In this document: positions 1 to 7,508 of the stretch, one piece after another
Numbering within the stretch: the first letter of the stretch is position 1
Layout: every line of letters begins with the position of its first letter
From: Pseudomonas asgharzadehiana
GTDB lineage: Bacteria; Pseudomonadota; Gammaproteobacteria; Pseudomonadales; Pseudomonadaceae
Reading direction: 5' to 3'
NCBI RefSeq assembly: GCF_019139815.1
Contig: NZ_CP077079.1
Location: 5,525,001 to 5,589,000 of the forward strand
Length of the DNA: 64,000 nucleotides
Translations under genes and position numbers: made by a program
The notes under the pieces: generated by a model
What the model was told of the DNA's origin: nothing
Database searches by the model: none
The model's input: the letters and a program-made list of their open reading frames with translations, nothing else

Positions 1-110
1 CCTAGCTTCAACAATCCTTTATGAAGATCAATCGTCTTGAAGTGGATGTCACCGACGACGAAGTCGCGACCGACCTCGTTCCGGGGAAGCCTCAGGACTT
101 TCTGACTCAT
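1..110 (-). CDS. Metallophosphoesterase (Ser/Thr phosphatase-like), N-terminal part only
   Basis: The reading frame starts at ATG 110 on the minus strand and runs off the left edge, so only about 36 residues are visible. They begin MSQKVLRLPRNEVGRDF and continue into VVGDIHFKTIDLHKG. The GDxH element is the first metal-binding motif of calcineurin-like phosphoesterases, and the preceding GRDFVVGDIH is the usual N-terminal beta strand of bacterial PrpA/PrpB/ApaH-like phosphatases. The family often has GDIHG; here Phe replaces that Gly. An AGGAAGG ribosome-binding site lies about 10 bases upstream. It is probably a protein or nucleotide phosphatase carried as island cargo. The family is fairly certain, the substrate unknown. 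Confidence 0.6.
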   Translation of the reverse strand, partial: MSQKVLRLPRNEVGRDFVVGDIHFKTIDLHKGLLKL

Positions 111-435
111 GCGCGGGGTTCCTTCCTGAATGGCCAGCTACCAGGTGACCAAACCCGTATTGTCCACCCAGCAACCGCACCTTCCAACATAAATATCGCC
201 TGACAGGATGACCACACTCCATTGCGCAGGGCTGAGGTATACCGAGTTTCTTCCGACGATGAAAATAACTGGAGCAAGCGGAGCGCGCAGGCCATTAAGG
301 CCGGAGGCGCGAGGATGGAAGCCCAAAGGGCCATGACTTGGCGTCAGCCATGGCATGGTTTACGACAGCCGACCCGATAGGGCGCGCCAAAACCGCGATT
401 TGCTTAGATTGCAGGATTGCTGATGTTCTGCAGGT
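111..435. other. Intergenic stretch holding structured repeat A
   Basis: This gap separates the divergently placed start of the phosphoesterase (left) from the 3' end of the dual-HTH regulator (right). The left part should hold the phosphoesterase promoter, though I see no clear -35/-10 pair. The main recognisable content is repeat copy A at 276-390. Short open frames here lack ribosome-binding sites and family resemblance. Confidence 0.5.
276..390 (+). repeat. Structured island repeat, copy A
   Basis: This copy begins with the shared core AAGCGGAGCGCGCAGG and ends near GGGCGCGCC. Relative to copies B (1849) and C (3035) it is the most diverged. It keeps the same order of elements: the GCGCGC core, ATGGAAGCCC followed by a GGGC partner, a TGGC/GCCA stem, GGTTTACGACAGCC, and a final CCC-loop-GGG stem. 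Changes between copies tend to preserve pairing, which suggests a folded RNA or DNA hairpin. It lies just beyond the 3' end of the dual-HTH regulator gene. I cannot name the repeat family. Confidence 0.7.
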
Positions 436-903
436 TTATGTATTCCAATATTTTTGGACAGTGCTTCGCGCAACGCCGAGCTTTTCGGCGATTGTTTTCC
501 TGTCGAAACCTTGCGCTTTCAGGGCTCGAATGTAAATCGCATTAACGGGCCGCTTTGGCTTGCCTTGGGAGCGCTTGATGAGCTTTCCGTCACTGAATTG
601 CTCCTCTACCAACTCCCACCCTCCAGACATCTCGAATTCCCTGACACGCAAGGCAGTACGCTGTAAAGCCTCTGACGGGAGCTCTTCACCCTGCGCAGCA
701 ATGGCGAGAGTGACCATCGTCAAAAGGTCGAGTCCTAGGTAGTCAGCGATCTCGTCCAGCTTCTCCAGCGTCGGCGTCGTCCTGGCCTGCTCAAGCTTCC
801 CTAAATTCGTTCTGTGCGTCGCACCTGCCAGATCCTCGTAACTCAACCCTTGGTGTGCACGGGCTCCGCGTAATGCCCCCGCCAGCGCTTCCTTCAGATT
901 CAT
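436..903 (-). CDS. Dual helix-turn-helix transcriptional regulator (XRE N-terminus)
   Basis: Starting at ATG 903 (MNLKEALAGALRGAR) this gives 155 residues; a longer frame to 1011 exists, but the preceding residues look like translated promoter DNA. Residues about 5-60 form an XRE/Cro-type HTH (GLSYEDLAGATHRTNLGKLE). The last 30 residues form a second, resolvase/Hin-type HTH (GFDRKTIAEKLGVARSTVQ). The middle is unassigned. Two DNA-binding motifs in one small protein suggest a regulator of island genes or a recombination accessory factor. An XRE protein with a C-terminal Hin-like HTH is seen on other Pseudomonas elements, but the target is unknown. No partner gene is visible next to it. Confidence 0.7.
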   Translation of the reverse strand: MNLKEALAGALRGARAHQGLSYEDLAGATHRTNLGKLEQARTTPTLEKLDEIADYLGLDLLTMVTLAIAAQGEELPSEALQRTALRVREFEMSGGWELVEEQFSDGKLIKRSQGKPKRPVNAIYIRALKAQGFDRKTIAEKLGVARSTVQKYWNT

Positions 904-1208
904 GAGTCGGATCCTCAAAAGCGAGGATAGAGCCACGGCAAGTGTGTTTCGATAAACAGACCATAGTGATATTATCGTGACATATGGTTTGCCAGGCCGT
1001 CGTTTGATCATAGCGGCGCGATGTCTGGATTGGTGATGGATTGGTCATCAGAGCAGCACCTAAGACACGGCCAGGGACGTCTCGATGGGAGACGCGCTCA
1101 TCAAGTCCGGCGTTTATGGCCCGCGTGAGCCCGCCTGCAATAGTCACTGAGCGACGTCTTGGCAAGAACCAGATCCACTTTTTTGAGCGAAGGCAGGGAT
1201 AGTGAGTG
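904..1208. other. Divergent intergenic region between regulator and membrane protein
   Basis: About 300 bases between two divergent starts (903 leftward, 1209 rightward). It must carry promoters for both. An AT-rich patch near 968-985 (ATATTATC) is a plausible -10 region for the leftward regulator. An AGGGA before 1209 serves the rightward gene. I see no repeat, RNA gene or further coding region. Confidence 0.3.
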
Positions 1209-1763
1209 ATGAAGTTCGATTGCGTGAAAGTTTCAGGAAAAGTTGACTACGTTCGATCTGTTGATCGAATGAACGGCGGACATAAAGCTAAAGTCAGCAT
1301 TGACGGTGCAGTTATCCCGAATTTGCAAGTATCGAATAAGCTTTACGAAGAGTTAGAAGTCGGCGAAAACGTAACTTTGTATGGCCTTTTCAAAAGAAGT
1401 AATGACAAGGAAAAAAACACAGGCATCTTGTACGGCCTAGCGAAGCAAAACGGCGAGAAATCATTTGCAACCCAGTACAGATATCAAGTCCCGCTTTTCC
1501 TGATCGTCACTGCGGCCATCGCATTTTGCTTAACTTTCGTCGCCGGCTGGATAGCTTCGATATTTCCAGTGCTTTTCTTATTCGGAGAAAATTCAGATTA
1601 TATGTATACCACTACGGTATTTGCAGTAATTGAGTCGAGCTTGGTTGCCGCTTTTTTCCTGTGGAGGGCATTGGTGATGTTCAACGCTACGTCTGATCCT
1701 GAAGCTTGGGAAACTACCGAAGCCGCAGCGCTATCGAGTCGCTTCAGTAAGCTCCACAAGTAA
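1209..1763 (+). CDS. Uncharacterised membrane protein with N-terminal beta-rich domain
   Basis: ATG 1209 follows an AGGGA site; an in-frame GTG at 1206 is the alternative. The protein is about 184 residues. Residues 1-85 are polar and beta-rich (KVSGKVDYVRSVDRM to TLYGLFKRS) and might fold like an OB or NfeD-type domain, which is my inference from strand spacing only. Two hydrophobic stretches follow (PLFLIVTAAIAFCLTFVAGW with its continuation, and TTVFAVIESSLVAAFFLWRA), so it is predicted to span the membrane two or three times with a short polar C-terminus. Its GC content is lower than the core genes. I do not recognise the family. Confidence 0.55.
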   Translation: MKFDCVKVSGKVDYVRSVDRMNGGHKAKVSIDGAVIPNLQVSNKLYEELEVGENVTLYGLFKRSNDKEKNTGILYGLAKQNGEKSFATQYRYQVPLFLIVTAAIAFCLTFVAGWIASIFPVLFLFGENSDYMYTTTVFAVIESSLVAAFFLWRALVMFNATSDPEAWETTEAAALSSRFSKLHK

Positions 1764-1848
1764 TAGGCCTATACGTAGGGCAAGCTTACACCCGCCCCGG
1801 CTTCAGGATCGCTGCGCAGGACTATCCTTACCGTGCAGTTCAGAAGGC

Positions 1849-1953
1849 AAGCGGAGCGCGCAGGCGTGCGGGATGAAAGCCCGTAGGGACGAGACGTGGC
1901 TTGCCACGGCTCGGTTCACGCCAGCCATCCGCCGAAGGCGGCACGCCATAACC
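1849..1953 (+). repeat. Structured island repeat, copy B
   Basis: It begins with the same AAGCGGAGCGCGCAGG core as copies A and C and shares GCGTGCGGGATG with copy C. Visible stems: TGGC-TT-GCCA with flanking GAG/CTC, and a terminal CCGCC-GAA-GGCGG hairpin. It lies between the membrane-protein gene (ends 1763) and the next gene (starts 1984). Confidence 0.75.
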
Positions 1954-1983
1954 ACCGCCCAGCGTTGTGAAGAGGAGGCTTAA

Positions 1984-2385
1984 ATGAGCTGCGATTTACT
2001 CCGCGAGCGTGAGAGAACTAGGCGAAGGGTTCTGTGGGCGCTTGCCACCTTCGACCCTGGTGATCCCAGCGCATCTGACCTCCTTGCCATCCTCGATGTT
2101 CTCGACGACCAAGAGCGAAACGACACCCCCTGTAGCGATAGGCTACTTGAGCTCCCTGAGGTTCGTAACTCTGTCTCGGTTATGCGCCACAACTCCGGAA
2201 TCGACATCATTTTGGAGCGGTCTATTCCGCAACCCTGGAGAGAGCGTTTCCACCAAGCAAGCATCGGGTCGACCAGAGTTCCTGATGGGCCCTACTCCAC
2301 AGACTGGGATAAATTTTTGGTTGAATGGGAGCGTGAGATGCAGCATGTGAAAAATCACCGAGCTGCACAGGCTGCTACCAGCTAG
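1984..2385 (+). CDS. Hypothetical protein, 133 residues
   Basis: ATG 1984 is preceded at good spacing by a strong GAGGAGG, which supports real translation. The protein is hydrophilic and mostly helical. It starts MSCDLLRERERTRRRVLWAL, and a conserved-looking centre reads DLLAILDVLDDQERNDTPC. It has no signal peptide, membrane segment or recognisable catalytic motif. It sits between repeat B and the DEDD exonuclease gene on the same strand, about 90 bases from it, so the two could be cotranscribed. I do not recognise the family. Confidence 0.5.
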   Translation: MSCDLLRERERTRRRVLWALATFDPGDPSASDLLAILDVLDDQERNDTPCSDRLLELPEVRNSVSVMRHNSGIDIILERSIPQPWRERFHQASIGSTRVPDGPYSTDWDKFLVEWEREMQHVKNHRAAQAATS

Positions 2386-2472
2386 AGCGGCTAGTTCGCG
2401 CGATGGCGGCGCAAGCACACAAGCAGTCGGTGTAGCCTGGTGAAGTCGCACCCTCAAAACAGGAGCAGCAGA

Positions 2473-2961
2473 GTGGAACGGCCTTCTTTTTTTATCGATT
2501 TCGAAGCTTCAGGTATAGCCCCGGATAGCTATCCTATCGAAGTCGCCGTCGTGTCGAGTGAGTTCGCCTTCAATACGCTGATCAAACCAGCAAGGTACTG
2601 GACGCACTGGTCATTCGATGCGCAAGACATGCATGGTCTCACTCAGGATCATTTGCTTCAGGAAGGTGATACCCCACACACCGTGGCGGAACGAATGAAT
2701 CAGCTGTTTTCAGGGCAGGTGCTTTGCAGCGACTCACCTCAAGACGTGTTTTGGTTCGATGTCCTTTATGAAGCAGCAGATCTGAGACCTACCTTCGAGT
2801 TGAAGCCTTTGGAGGTGTTGGTGGGCCGCGAGGCGGCTAGTGACATTTATCGCCTACTGCCAACATCTAGTCACCACCGAGCTTTGAATGACGCAACTGC
2901 TTTGATGAACGCCTGTCGTGCTTTTTTTGAAGCTGAACTTTCGAAGGGTTTAACCCAGTGA
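2473..2961 (+). CDS. DEDD-family 3'-5' exonuclease (DnaQ/RNase T superfamily)
   Basis: GTG 2473 is chosen because AGGAG sits 7 bases upstream; a GTG at 2440 is in frame but lacks such a site. The 162-residue product has the DnaQ-like motifs in order: FFIDFEASG (Asp9 and Glu11, Exo I), a middle Asp region around FWFDVLYEAADL, and SHHRALNDATAL (the DEDDh His and final Asp, Exo III). The family removes nucleotides from 3' ends of DNA or RNA using two metal ions. It is a single-domain protein, much smaller than polymerase proofreading subunits of known hosts. Location in a defence-type island suggests a role in nucleic-acid degradation or processing; the substrate is unknown. Confidence 0.75.
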   Translation: MERPSFFIDFEASGIAPDSYPIEVAVVSSEFAFNTLIKPARYWTHWSFDAQDMHGLTQDHLLQEGDTPHTVAERMNQLFSGQVLCSDSPQDVFWFDVLYEAADLRPTFELKPLEVLVGREAASDIYRLLPTSSHHRALNDATALMNACRAFFEAELSKGLTQ

Positions 2962-3034
2962 GCTTTGGATCTAGCTCAGTCTGGGTGTCCGCTCGAACCG
3001 AAGGAAGGTGATCACACGGCTGGATAAGCAATGC

Positions 3035-3128
3035 AAGCGGAGCGCGCAGGCGTGCGGGATGGAAGCCCGAAGGGCCGAGACGCAGGCTCGGTTTACGACA
3101 GCTCGCCCCCGAAGGGGCACGCCCCAAC
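3035..3128 (+). repeat. Structured island repeat, copy C
   Basis: It starts with the shared AAGCGGAGCGCGCAGG core. It then carries GCGTGCGGGATGGAAGCCC-GAA-GGGC, GAGACGCAGGCTC, GGTTTACGACAGC and a terminal GCCCCC-GAA-GGGGC stem. It is about 10 bases shorter than copy B, because the internal TGGC/GCCA stem is missing. It lies between the ends of two convergent genes (2961 and 3145). Confidence 0.75.
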
Positions 3129-3144
3129 TGAACGCTCAGGGTCA

Positions 3145-3702
3145 TTAAAGCTCCGCATCCCAAGCATTCATCGCCTCACTCAAAGTCGCGTACCAATGGA
3201 GTCCACCGCTCTGAAGTGCATTTGCAACTTGCCTGTTGGTATTGCCATCGACCCAAGTCGGGAGACTCTCTATGGCCTCTGTGAACAGACTGGCTGTAGC
3301 GACAGCGAATCGCCGCGTACTCGTAGACTGGAGGCACATGTAGCGCACAGTAGCGCCGCTCTGCAACCGACGCCAAGCCACTACCTCGATACAGTCCATG
3401 GTGCTCACCGGAGCCTCTACGGTGGAACTCACTAACGTTTCCACTTGGGCATCTTCCGCTGCTCTGAATGATCGGTTAGGCGCTTCTGGCCTGTGGACAA
3501 GATGCTTCAACTGCTCACGCGAGGCGACTATCTGGTCGCGGAGCTCTTCGGGGTCGATAGACATGCCACCCCGGTCGGTGACCGAAAGAGTCTTTAATCC
3601 GTTCGCTGCCAGGATGAACTCACGCTCGCGCTTCTGCTCCCAATCGGGACGGCGGTCGGGATAGAGGACGTTAAAAACGCATTTTAAAAACTTCAGCATC
3701 AT
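3145..3702 (-). CDS. Hypothetical protein, about 185 residues
   Basis: The frame extends to 3741, but ATG 3702/3699 (MMLKFLKCVFNVLYPDRRP) looks more natural. A TAGGA sits at or just ahead of these codons, so the exact start is uncertain. An N-terminal hydrophobic stretch (LKFLKCVFNVLY) is followed by a charged helical segment (WEQKREREFILAANGLKTL) and a C-terminal part rich in short strands that ends with SEAMNAWDAEL. The N-terminus could be a membrane anchor. I do not recognise the family. It is oriented opposite to its neighbours and converges on repeat C. Confidence 0.5.
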   Translation of the reverse strand: MMLKFLKCVFNVLYPDRRPDWEQKREREFILAANGLKTLSVTDRGGMSIDPEELRDQIVASREQLKHLVHRPEAPNRSFRAAEDAQVETLVSSTVEAPVSTMDCIEVVAWRRLQSGATVRYMCLQSTSTRRFAVATASLFTEAIESLPTWVDGNTNRQVANALQSGGLHWYATLSEAMNAWDAEL

Positions 3703-4092
3703 TCCTAGCCTGATTTGAGGGAGACAAGCTCTGGCGATCATACCTCACAGCTTCAATGATGCTCACACCGCCATTGGTTGCCCCTTCCTCAAAAGGCGGG
3801 GCTTAGCTATACCGGCGATGATGGCAAAATGGTATGTTGCGCGAGACAAGTGGAAATCAGGCACAGGGAATGTGGAATTTTAAACAGGCAACCTGCGAAA
3901 GCAGGATGTCTTTATCACTAGGCACAGCCGCACCGTTGGCTGACAGCGTCTTGCTGCCCTCACAATCACCCGTAGGTCAGGCGTTCTTGTTTTGCCGCTT
4001 GGAACCTATACCTGCGCCTCTTCATTACTCTTCCATCAGCCAACCGGGGCACTGCTCAGCCCTGAGTGGCATGCAGACAACTTAGGTTTTAT
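3703..4092. other. Long intergenic region upstream of the ABC-3C system
   Basis: Nearly 390 bases separate the leftward hypothetical gene from the rightward ABC-3C operon. I see a perfect hairpin CCTGC-GAAA-GCAGG (3892-3905) with a GNRA-type loop. Downstream, an AT-containing stretch near 4080-4092 precedes the start codon. The operon promoter should lie here, but no convincing -35/-10 pair stands out. A short open frame from 3834 has no ribosome-binding site and no family resemblance. Confidence 0.4.
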
Positions 4093-4869
4093 ATGGCGAA
4101 TGTAAGGACAACTTACCATCCTGAAGAGCACAGCATGCTTTATGCGGAAACAGGTGGTATCTGTCCGCTTTGCGCTCGTGTAATCATAGATAAGAAGCCA
4201 GGTTCCAAAAACCCTAGAAAGTTTTATGAAATCGCTCACATCTACCCTCTGAATCCAACTGCCGCTCAAACTCTGGCACTGATAAATCACACGATTCCTA
4301 TCGACATAAACGGTCTCGGCAACGTGATCTGCTTGTGTCCTTCTTGTCACCGGAAGTATGACAAGGACTTTAAGATTGAAGAGTATGATCGGTTACGGGA
4401 AATTAAGGATGGCTTCATCCGAGATACCGAGGCAAGAAAGTCGATTTCTGAACACAGCCTCAGGATTGAGATAAAAGAACTGATTGAGTCATTCGCTGAT
4501 CTAGACGACGAAAGCCTCGTCGCTTTTGACTTAGAACTTAATGCCTACACCTTAAAAGAGAAACTAAAGAAAGGCGCTACCAACATCCTGAAACGCAACA
4601 TACGAAACGACGTGGTTGGCTATTTCGTGACAATTCGGGATGAACTGCGGCTGCTTGAGCAAAGGGATCAAGCATCAGTCAAGATGCTGCTCAACCAAGT
4701 AAATACCTATTTTTGGGCGATGCATAGAGAGCACCCTGACAACAAGGATGTAATTTTCAATTATATCGCTCAATGGATTAGCGCCAAAAGCGGCAAATCG
4801 CTGGATGTTTCGAAGATCATAACTTCATTCTTTGTTCAAAACTGCGAGGTTTTCGATGTTAGTGCCTAG
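4093..4869 (+). CDS. HNH endonuclease effector of an ABC-3C system
   Basis: ATG 4093 gives 258 residues (MANVRTTYHPEEHSML). The N-terminal third is an HNH nuclease of the zinc-binding type: Cys24-Pro-Leu-Cys27, EIAHIYP with His49, Asn77, and Cys82-x2-Cys85-His86. The C-terminal half (about 125-258) is helical and ends SFFVQNCEVFD, as in the C-terminal domain that defines effectors of ABC three-component (ABC-3C) systems. In those systems the effector domain varies and the CTD couples it to the small middle component and the ATPase. The next two genes are exactly those partners, with overlapping ends. Inferred role: a nuclease unleashed on foreign or host DNA when the ATPase senses a trigger. 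Codons are AT-richer than in core genes. Confidence 0.8.
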   Translation: MANVRTTYHPEEHSMLYAETGGICPLCARVIIDKKPGSKNPRKFYEIAHIYPLNPTAAQTLALINHTIPIDINGLGNVICLCPSCHRKYDKDFKIEEYDRLREIKDGFIRDTEARKSISEHSLRIEIKELIESFADLDDESLVAFDLELNAYTLKEKLKKGATNILKRNIRNDVVGYFVTIRDELRLLEQRDQASVKMLLNQVNTYFWAMHREHPDNKDVIFNYIAQWISAKSGKSLDVSKIITSFFVQNCEVFDVSA

Positions 4870-5077
4870 TAAGTTTACGAAGCTGGAGGAATCTACGATT
4901 TTCAAGATGCACGTAATCCTAGCAGAGAAGGAGGCTGGCGAAACAGTAGCCCAAGCCCTCGCGAAGACTCGCGATAAATTCTTAGACACTTCTGAATTTC
5001 TTGCTGCGATGGATGTTCTTTTTTTTCTAGGTTATTTAGATATTCAAGATGAAACTGGAGTGATTGAATATGCTTAA
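4856..5077 (+). CDS. ABC-3C system middle component
   Basis: ATG 4856 overlaps the effector gene by 14 bases and has GAGG six bases upstream. The 73-residue product (MLVPSKFTKLEESTIFKM) is a compact helical protein ending FFLGYLDIQDETGVIEYA. Size, position between an HNH-CTD gene and a DUF2326 gene, and the pattern PSKFxxLExS with a C-terminal LGYLDI strand match small 'middle component' proteins of ABC-3C systems. They are thought to bridge the effector and the ATPase, perhaps as a winged-helix-like adaptor. Assignment to a numbered MC subfamily would need a profile search. Confidence 0.75.
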   Translation: MLVPSKFTKLEESTIFKMHVILAEKEAGETVAQALAKTRDKFLDTSEFLAAMDVLFFLGYLDIQDETGVIEYA

Positions 5078-6698
5078 ACAAGTGAAGTGCAGCCTATTCA
5101 ATCAAACCCCTATTGAATTCCATGCTGGACTAAATATTGTCCTTGGTGATGACGAAGCCAAGAACTCCATTGGCAAATCCTCAGCTCTCTTGGTGATCGA
5201 CTTCGCAATGGGCGGTAATAGCCTATTGGTAGACGACGCCGGAGTTATTAAGGTGCTGGGGAACCATTCATACGAAATCACATTTGACTTCGGTGGCGCC
5301 CCCCTATTCGTAACTAGGTCTACTGAGCAGCCAGACGTTGTTGATGTCTGCGACTCCAACCATGTTAAACAAGACGAAATATCACTAGAAGCGTATAGAG
5401 AAAAGCTAAAAAGCCTCTACGACCTATCTGAGCTAGAGAGCACCTTTCGATCCATTGTTGGCCCATTTGCTCGGATATGGAACAAGGGCGAAGCCGATCC
5501 AGATCACCCATTGGCGGGAGCTTCAAAAGAAAGGCTCAGCGCCGGGGTGGCCAGGCTGCTCGATATCTTTGAACGCACCGGTGATGTTTCCGTGGAGCGG
5601 GCTGTACTTCAGACCTTGAAAGATAAAAAAGATCTGATGAGAAAGTCGATGACTGCGGAAATCATTCCACGGATCACGATGACCAAATACAAATCCAACA
5701 ACCAGCTAATTAAAACTAATGCGCAAGCTATTAGTGATATCAAGGATAATTTCGCTGGAGCTATCACCGCATACGAAGCCCTGTTCGACGAAAAATTAAG
5801 GGCCATCCAACAAACCAAAAACGAAATGATAAATCAGAGAAATCTAATTTCAGCTAGAAGAGAAAAGCTTCAGAGGGACATATCTGGCGTAACACCTCGC
5901 CTCGCTGCAAACATAGCTCTCGTTGCTGAATTTTTCCCAGAAGCCAACCTAGAAAGACTCGAACAGGTAGAGCAATTCCACGCAAAAATTGGCAAGCTAG
6001 TCAGCAAAGAACTTAAAAGCGAACTTGAGCTTTTGGTCGCAAATGAATCTGAGATTACCGGACTTATCACCGACTTGGATCAACAAATAAAACTCACCCT
6101 TAAAGCCAAAGGCACCCCCACAGATCTATTCACGAAAGTCTTTGAACTTAAAGAGGTTACCGACAAGGCTAGGGAAGAGAATAAATTCTTCGAGCAGAAG
6201 GTTTCCATTGATGATAGCGAGGCCGCTTCCAAAACTCGACTAGACGCTATCTACGACAAAATATTTCTTGAGATTGAAGGCACCATTAACCAGAAGCTTG
6301 AGAAATTTAACAATACTGTTTATGGGCCTGAGCGCAACCCGTCACAGCTTCGCATTAAGAATGCAAACTCTTACAGCTTTACTTCGCCATTGGATACTGG
6401 AACAGGAAAATCGTATGCAGGCTTGGTTGGATTTGATTTGTCAATGCTTTCGCTCACGCGTCTGCCATTTGTCATCCATGATTCGATGATCTACAAAAAC
6501 ATCGAAATTGCCGCCACTGAGCATATCATTCGAATTCTCGCCTCATTTAAACAAAAGCAAATTTTCCTAGCTTTTGATGAAGCGAAAAAGTTCAGCCTCG
6601 CGACTCAGCAGATCCTGCAAAACAATAAGGTATTACAATTGCATCGCGACAAGCTGCTCTATACCAAGGACTGGCGGGCAAAAGTGAAGAGGACATAA
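5070..6698 (+). CDS. DUF2326 ABC-type ATPase of the ABC-3C system
   Basis: ATG 5070 overlaps the middle-component gene by 8 bases, with GGAG upstream. The 542-residue protein has an SMC/RecN-like layout. An N-terminal Walker A variant is GDDEAKNSIGKSS (residues 26-38). A long central coiled-coil region follows (about 170-400, rich in K, E, Q and L). The C-terminal lobe has DTGTGKSYAGLVGFDLS, the signature region of DUF2326 proteins, and PFVIHDSMIYKNI, the Walker B/D-loop equivalent. Such ATPases are the sensor/motor part of ABC-3C systems, predicted to monitor nucleoprotein complexes and license the effector. All three genes form one tightly overlapped operon. Confidence 0.8.
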   Translation: MLKQVKCSLFNQTPIEFHAGLNIVLGDDEAKNSIGKSSALLVIDFAMGGNSLLVDDAGVIKVLGNHSYEITFDFGGAPLFVTRSTEQPDVVDVCDSNHVKQDEISLEAYREKLKSLYDLSELESTFRSIVGPFARIWNKGEADPDHPLAGASKERLSAGVARLLDIFERTGDVSVERAVLQTLKDKKDLMRKSMTAEIIPRITMTKYKSNNQLIKTNAQAISDIKDNFAGAITAYEALFDEKLRAIQQTKNEMINQRNLISARREKLQRDISGVTPRLAANIALVAEFFPEANLERLEQVEQFHAKIGKLVSKELKSELELLVANESEITGLITDLDQQIKLTLKAKGTPTDLFTKVFELKEVTDKAREENKFFEQKVSIDDSEAASKTRLDAIYDKIFLEIEGTINQKLEKFNNTVYGPERNPSQLRIKNANSYSFTSPLDTGTGKSYAGLVGFDLSMLSLTRLPFVIHDSMIYKNIEIAATEHIIRILASFKQKQIFLAFDEAKKFSLATQQILQNNKVLQLHRDKLLYTKDWRAKVKRT

Positions 6699-6787
6699 AG
6701 AGGCCTGTCGGGTACATGTCGTGTCACCGCGATCCGCGCCTGTTCATACTCGGTTCATCACATCAGCCTAGTAGCAGGAGACACGAT

Positions 6788-7480
6788 ATGAGCACCTTTG
6801 ACACCACTGAAACACGCACTCTGAGCAAAGCCGAACTGGGGCGGGTAATCAGGTATCTGAGAGAACTTCGCCAATGGTCTCAAGAGACGTTGGCGGAGCT
6901 CGCCCAGACGACAACCCGCACCATCCAGAGAATCGAAGCCGGTTCGGGCACGAGTATCAACACCCTACGCTCCATCGCCAGTGCATTTGAATTCCGAGAC
7001 ATCGACGCTTTCAGTAAACCGATGGCCATCCCTACCGATGAACAAATGAAAGCTGCACGCGAGCAGTTTGAGAATGATTATGTGGTACGTAGGGCTCTCA
7101 AGCCCGCGTCGGGAAGGTGTTTGGCTAGGCTTGCAGCTGAGACCGTCGGCGATTACATCGAGCCCGCCTTCGAACCCTCATGTGATCAAGCACTAGCATT
7201 CGCGGAGCTGACTGATTACCTACGCGACTATCGCGACTGCGCCGAGCACTACTCAAGCACCGCCCGCCTTGAGGTTTTTGATCAGTTGCAGGAGCTCCTA
7301 GACCGGCTCAGTGCTCTGGGCGTAACGTTACGCTACGCGACCAGACAGATAGTGCAGAAGGACGCCTCCGAACCGCAGCAGAAACCACAGCCAGTGGGTC
7401 AGGTGCTTTACCTCTTGGCATTCATGCATGGAGAGGCTCCGGAAGAACTCGGACTGCCAAGGAAGCTTAATTTTCGGTAA
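6788..7480 (+). CDS. XRE-family transcriptional regulator with helical C-terminal domain
   Basis: ATG 6788 (MSTFDTTETRTLSKAEL) follows GGAG at good distance; a longer frame from 6716 is less likely. The protein has 230 residues. Residues 15-70 hold a clear Cro/C1-type HTH (RQWSQETLAELAQTTTRTIQ, then RIEAG). The C-terminal 150 residues are helical and of unknown function; they end near LPRKLNFR. The gene starts 90 bases after the ABC-3C ATPase and is followed by the DUF4365 gene 28 bases later, so it may control either neighbour. Confidence 0.75.
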   Translation: MSTFDTTETRTLSKAELGRVIRYLRELRQWSQETLAELAQTTTRTIQRIEAGSGTSINTLRSIASAFEFRDIDAFSKPMAIPTDEQMKAAREQFENDYVVRRALKPASGRCLARLAAETVGDYIEPAFEPSCDQALAFAELTDYLRDYRDCAEHYSSTARLEVFDQLQELLDRLSALGVTLRYATRQIVQKDASEPQQKPQPVGQVLYLLAFMHGEAPEELGLPRKLNFR

Positions 7481-7508
7481 ACCTTATCTAAAGGCAACTC
7501 GACAAAAC

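Noticed and set aside
21..203. 60-residue rightward frame at the left edge
   Set aside because: Antisense to the phosphoesterase start, whose motif and ribosome-binding site are convincing.
3834..4085. Possible 83-residue protein ahead of the ABC-3C operon
   Set aside because: No ribosome-binding site, odd composition, no resemblance to known proteins.
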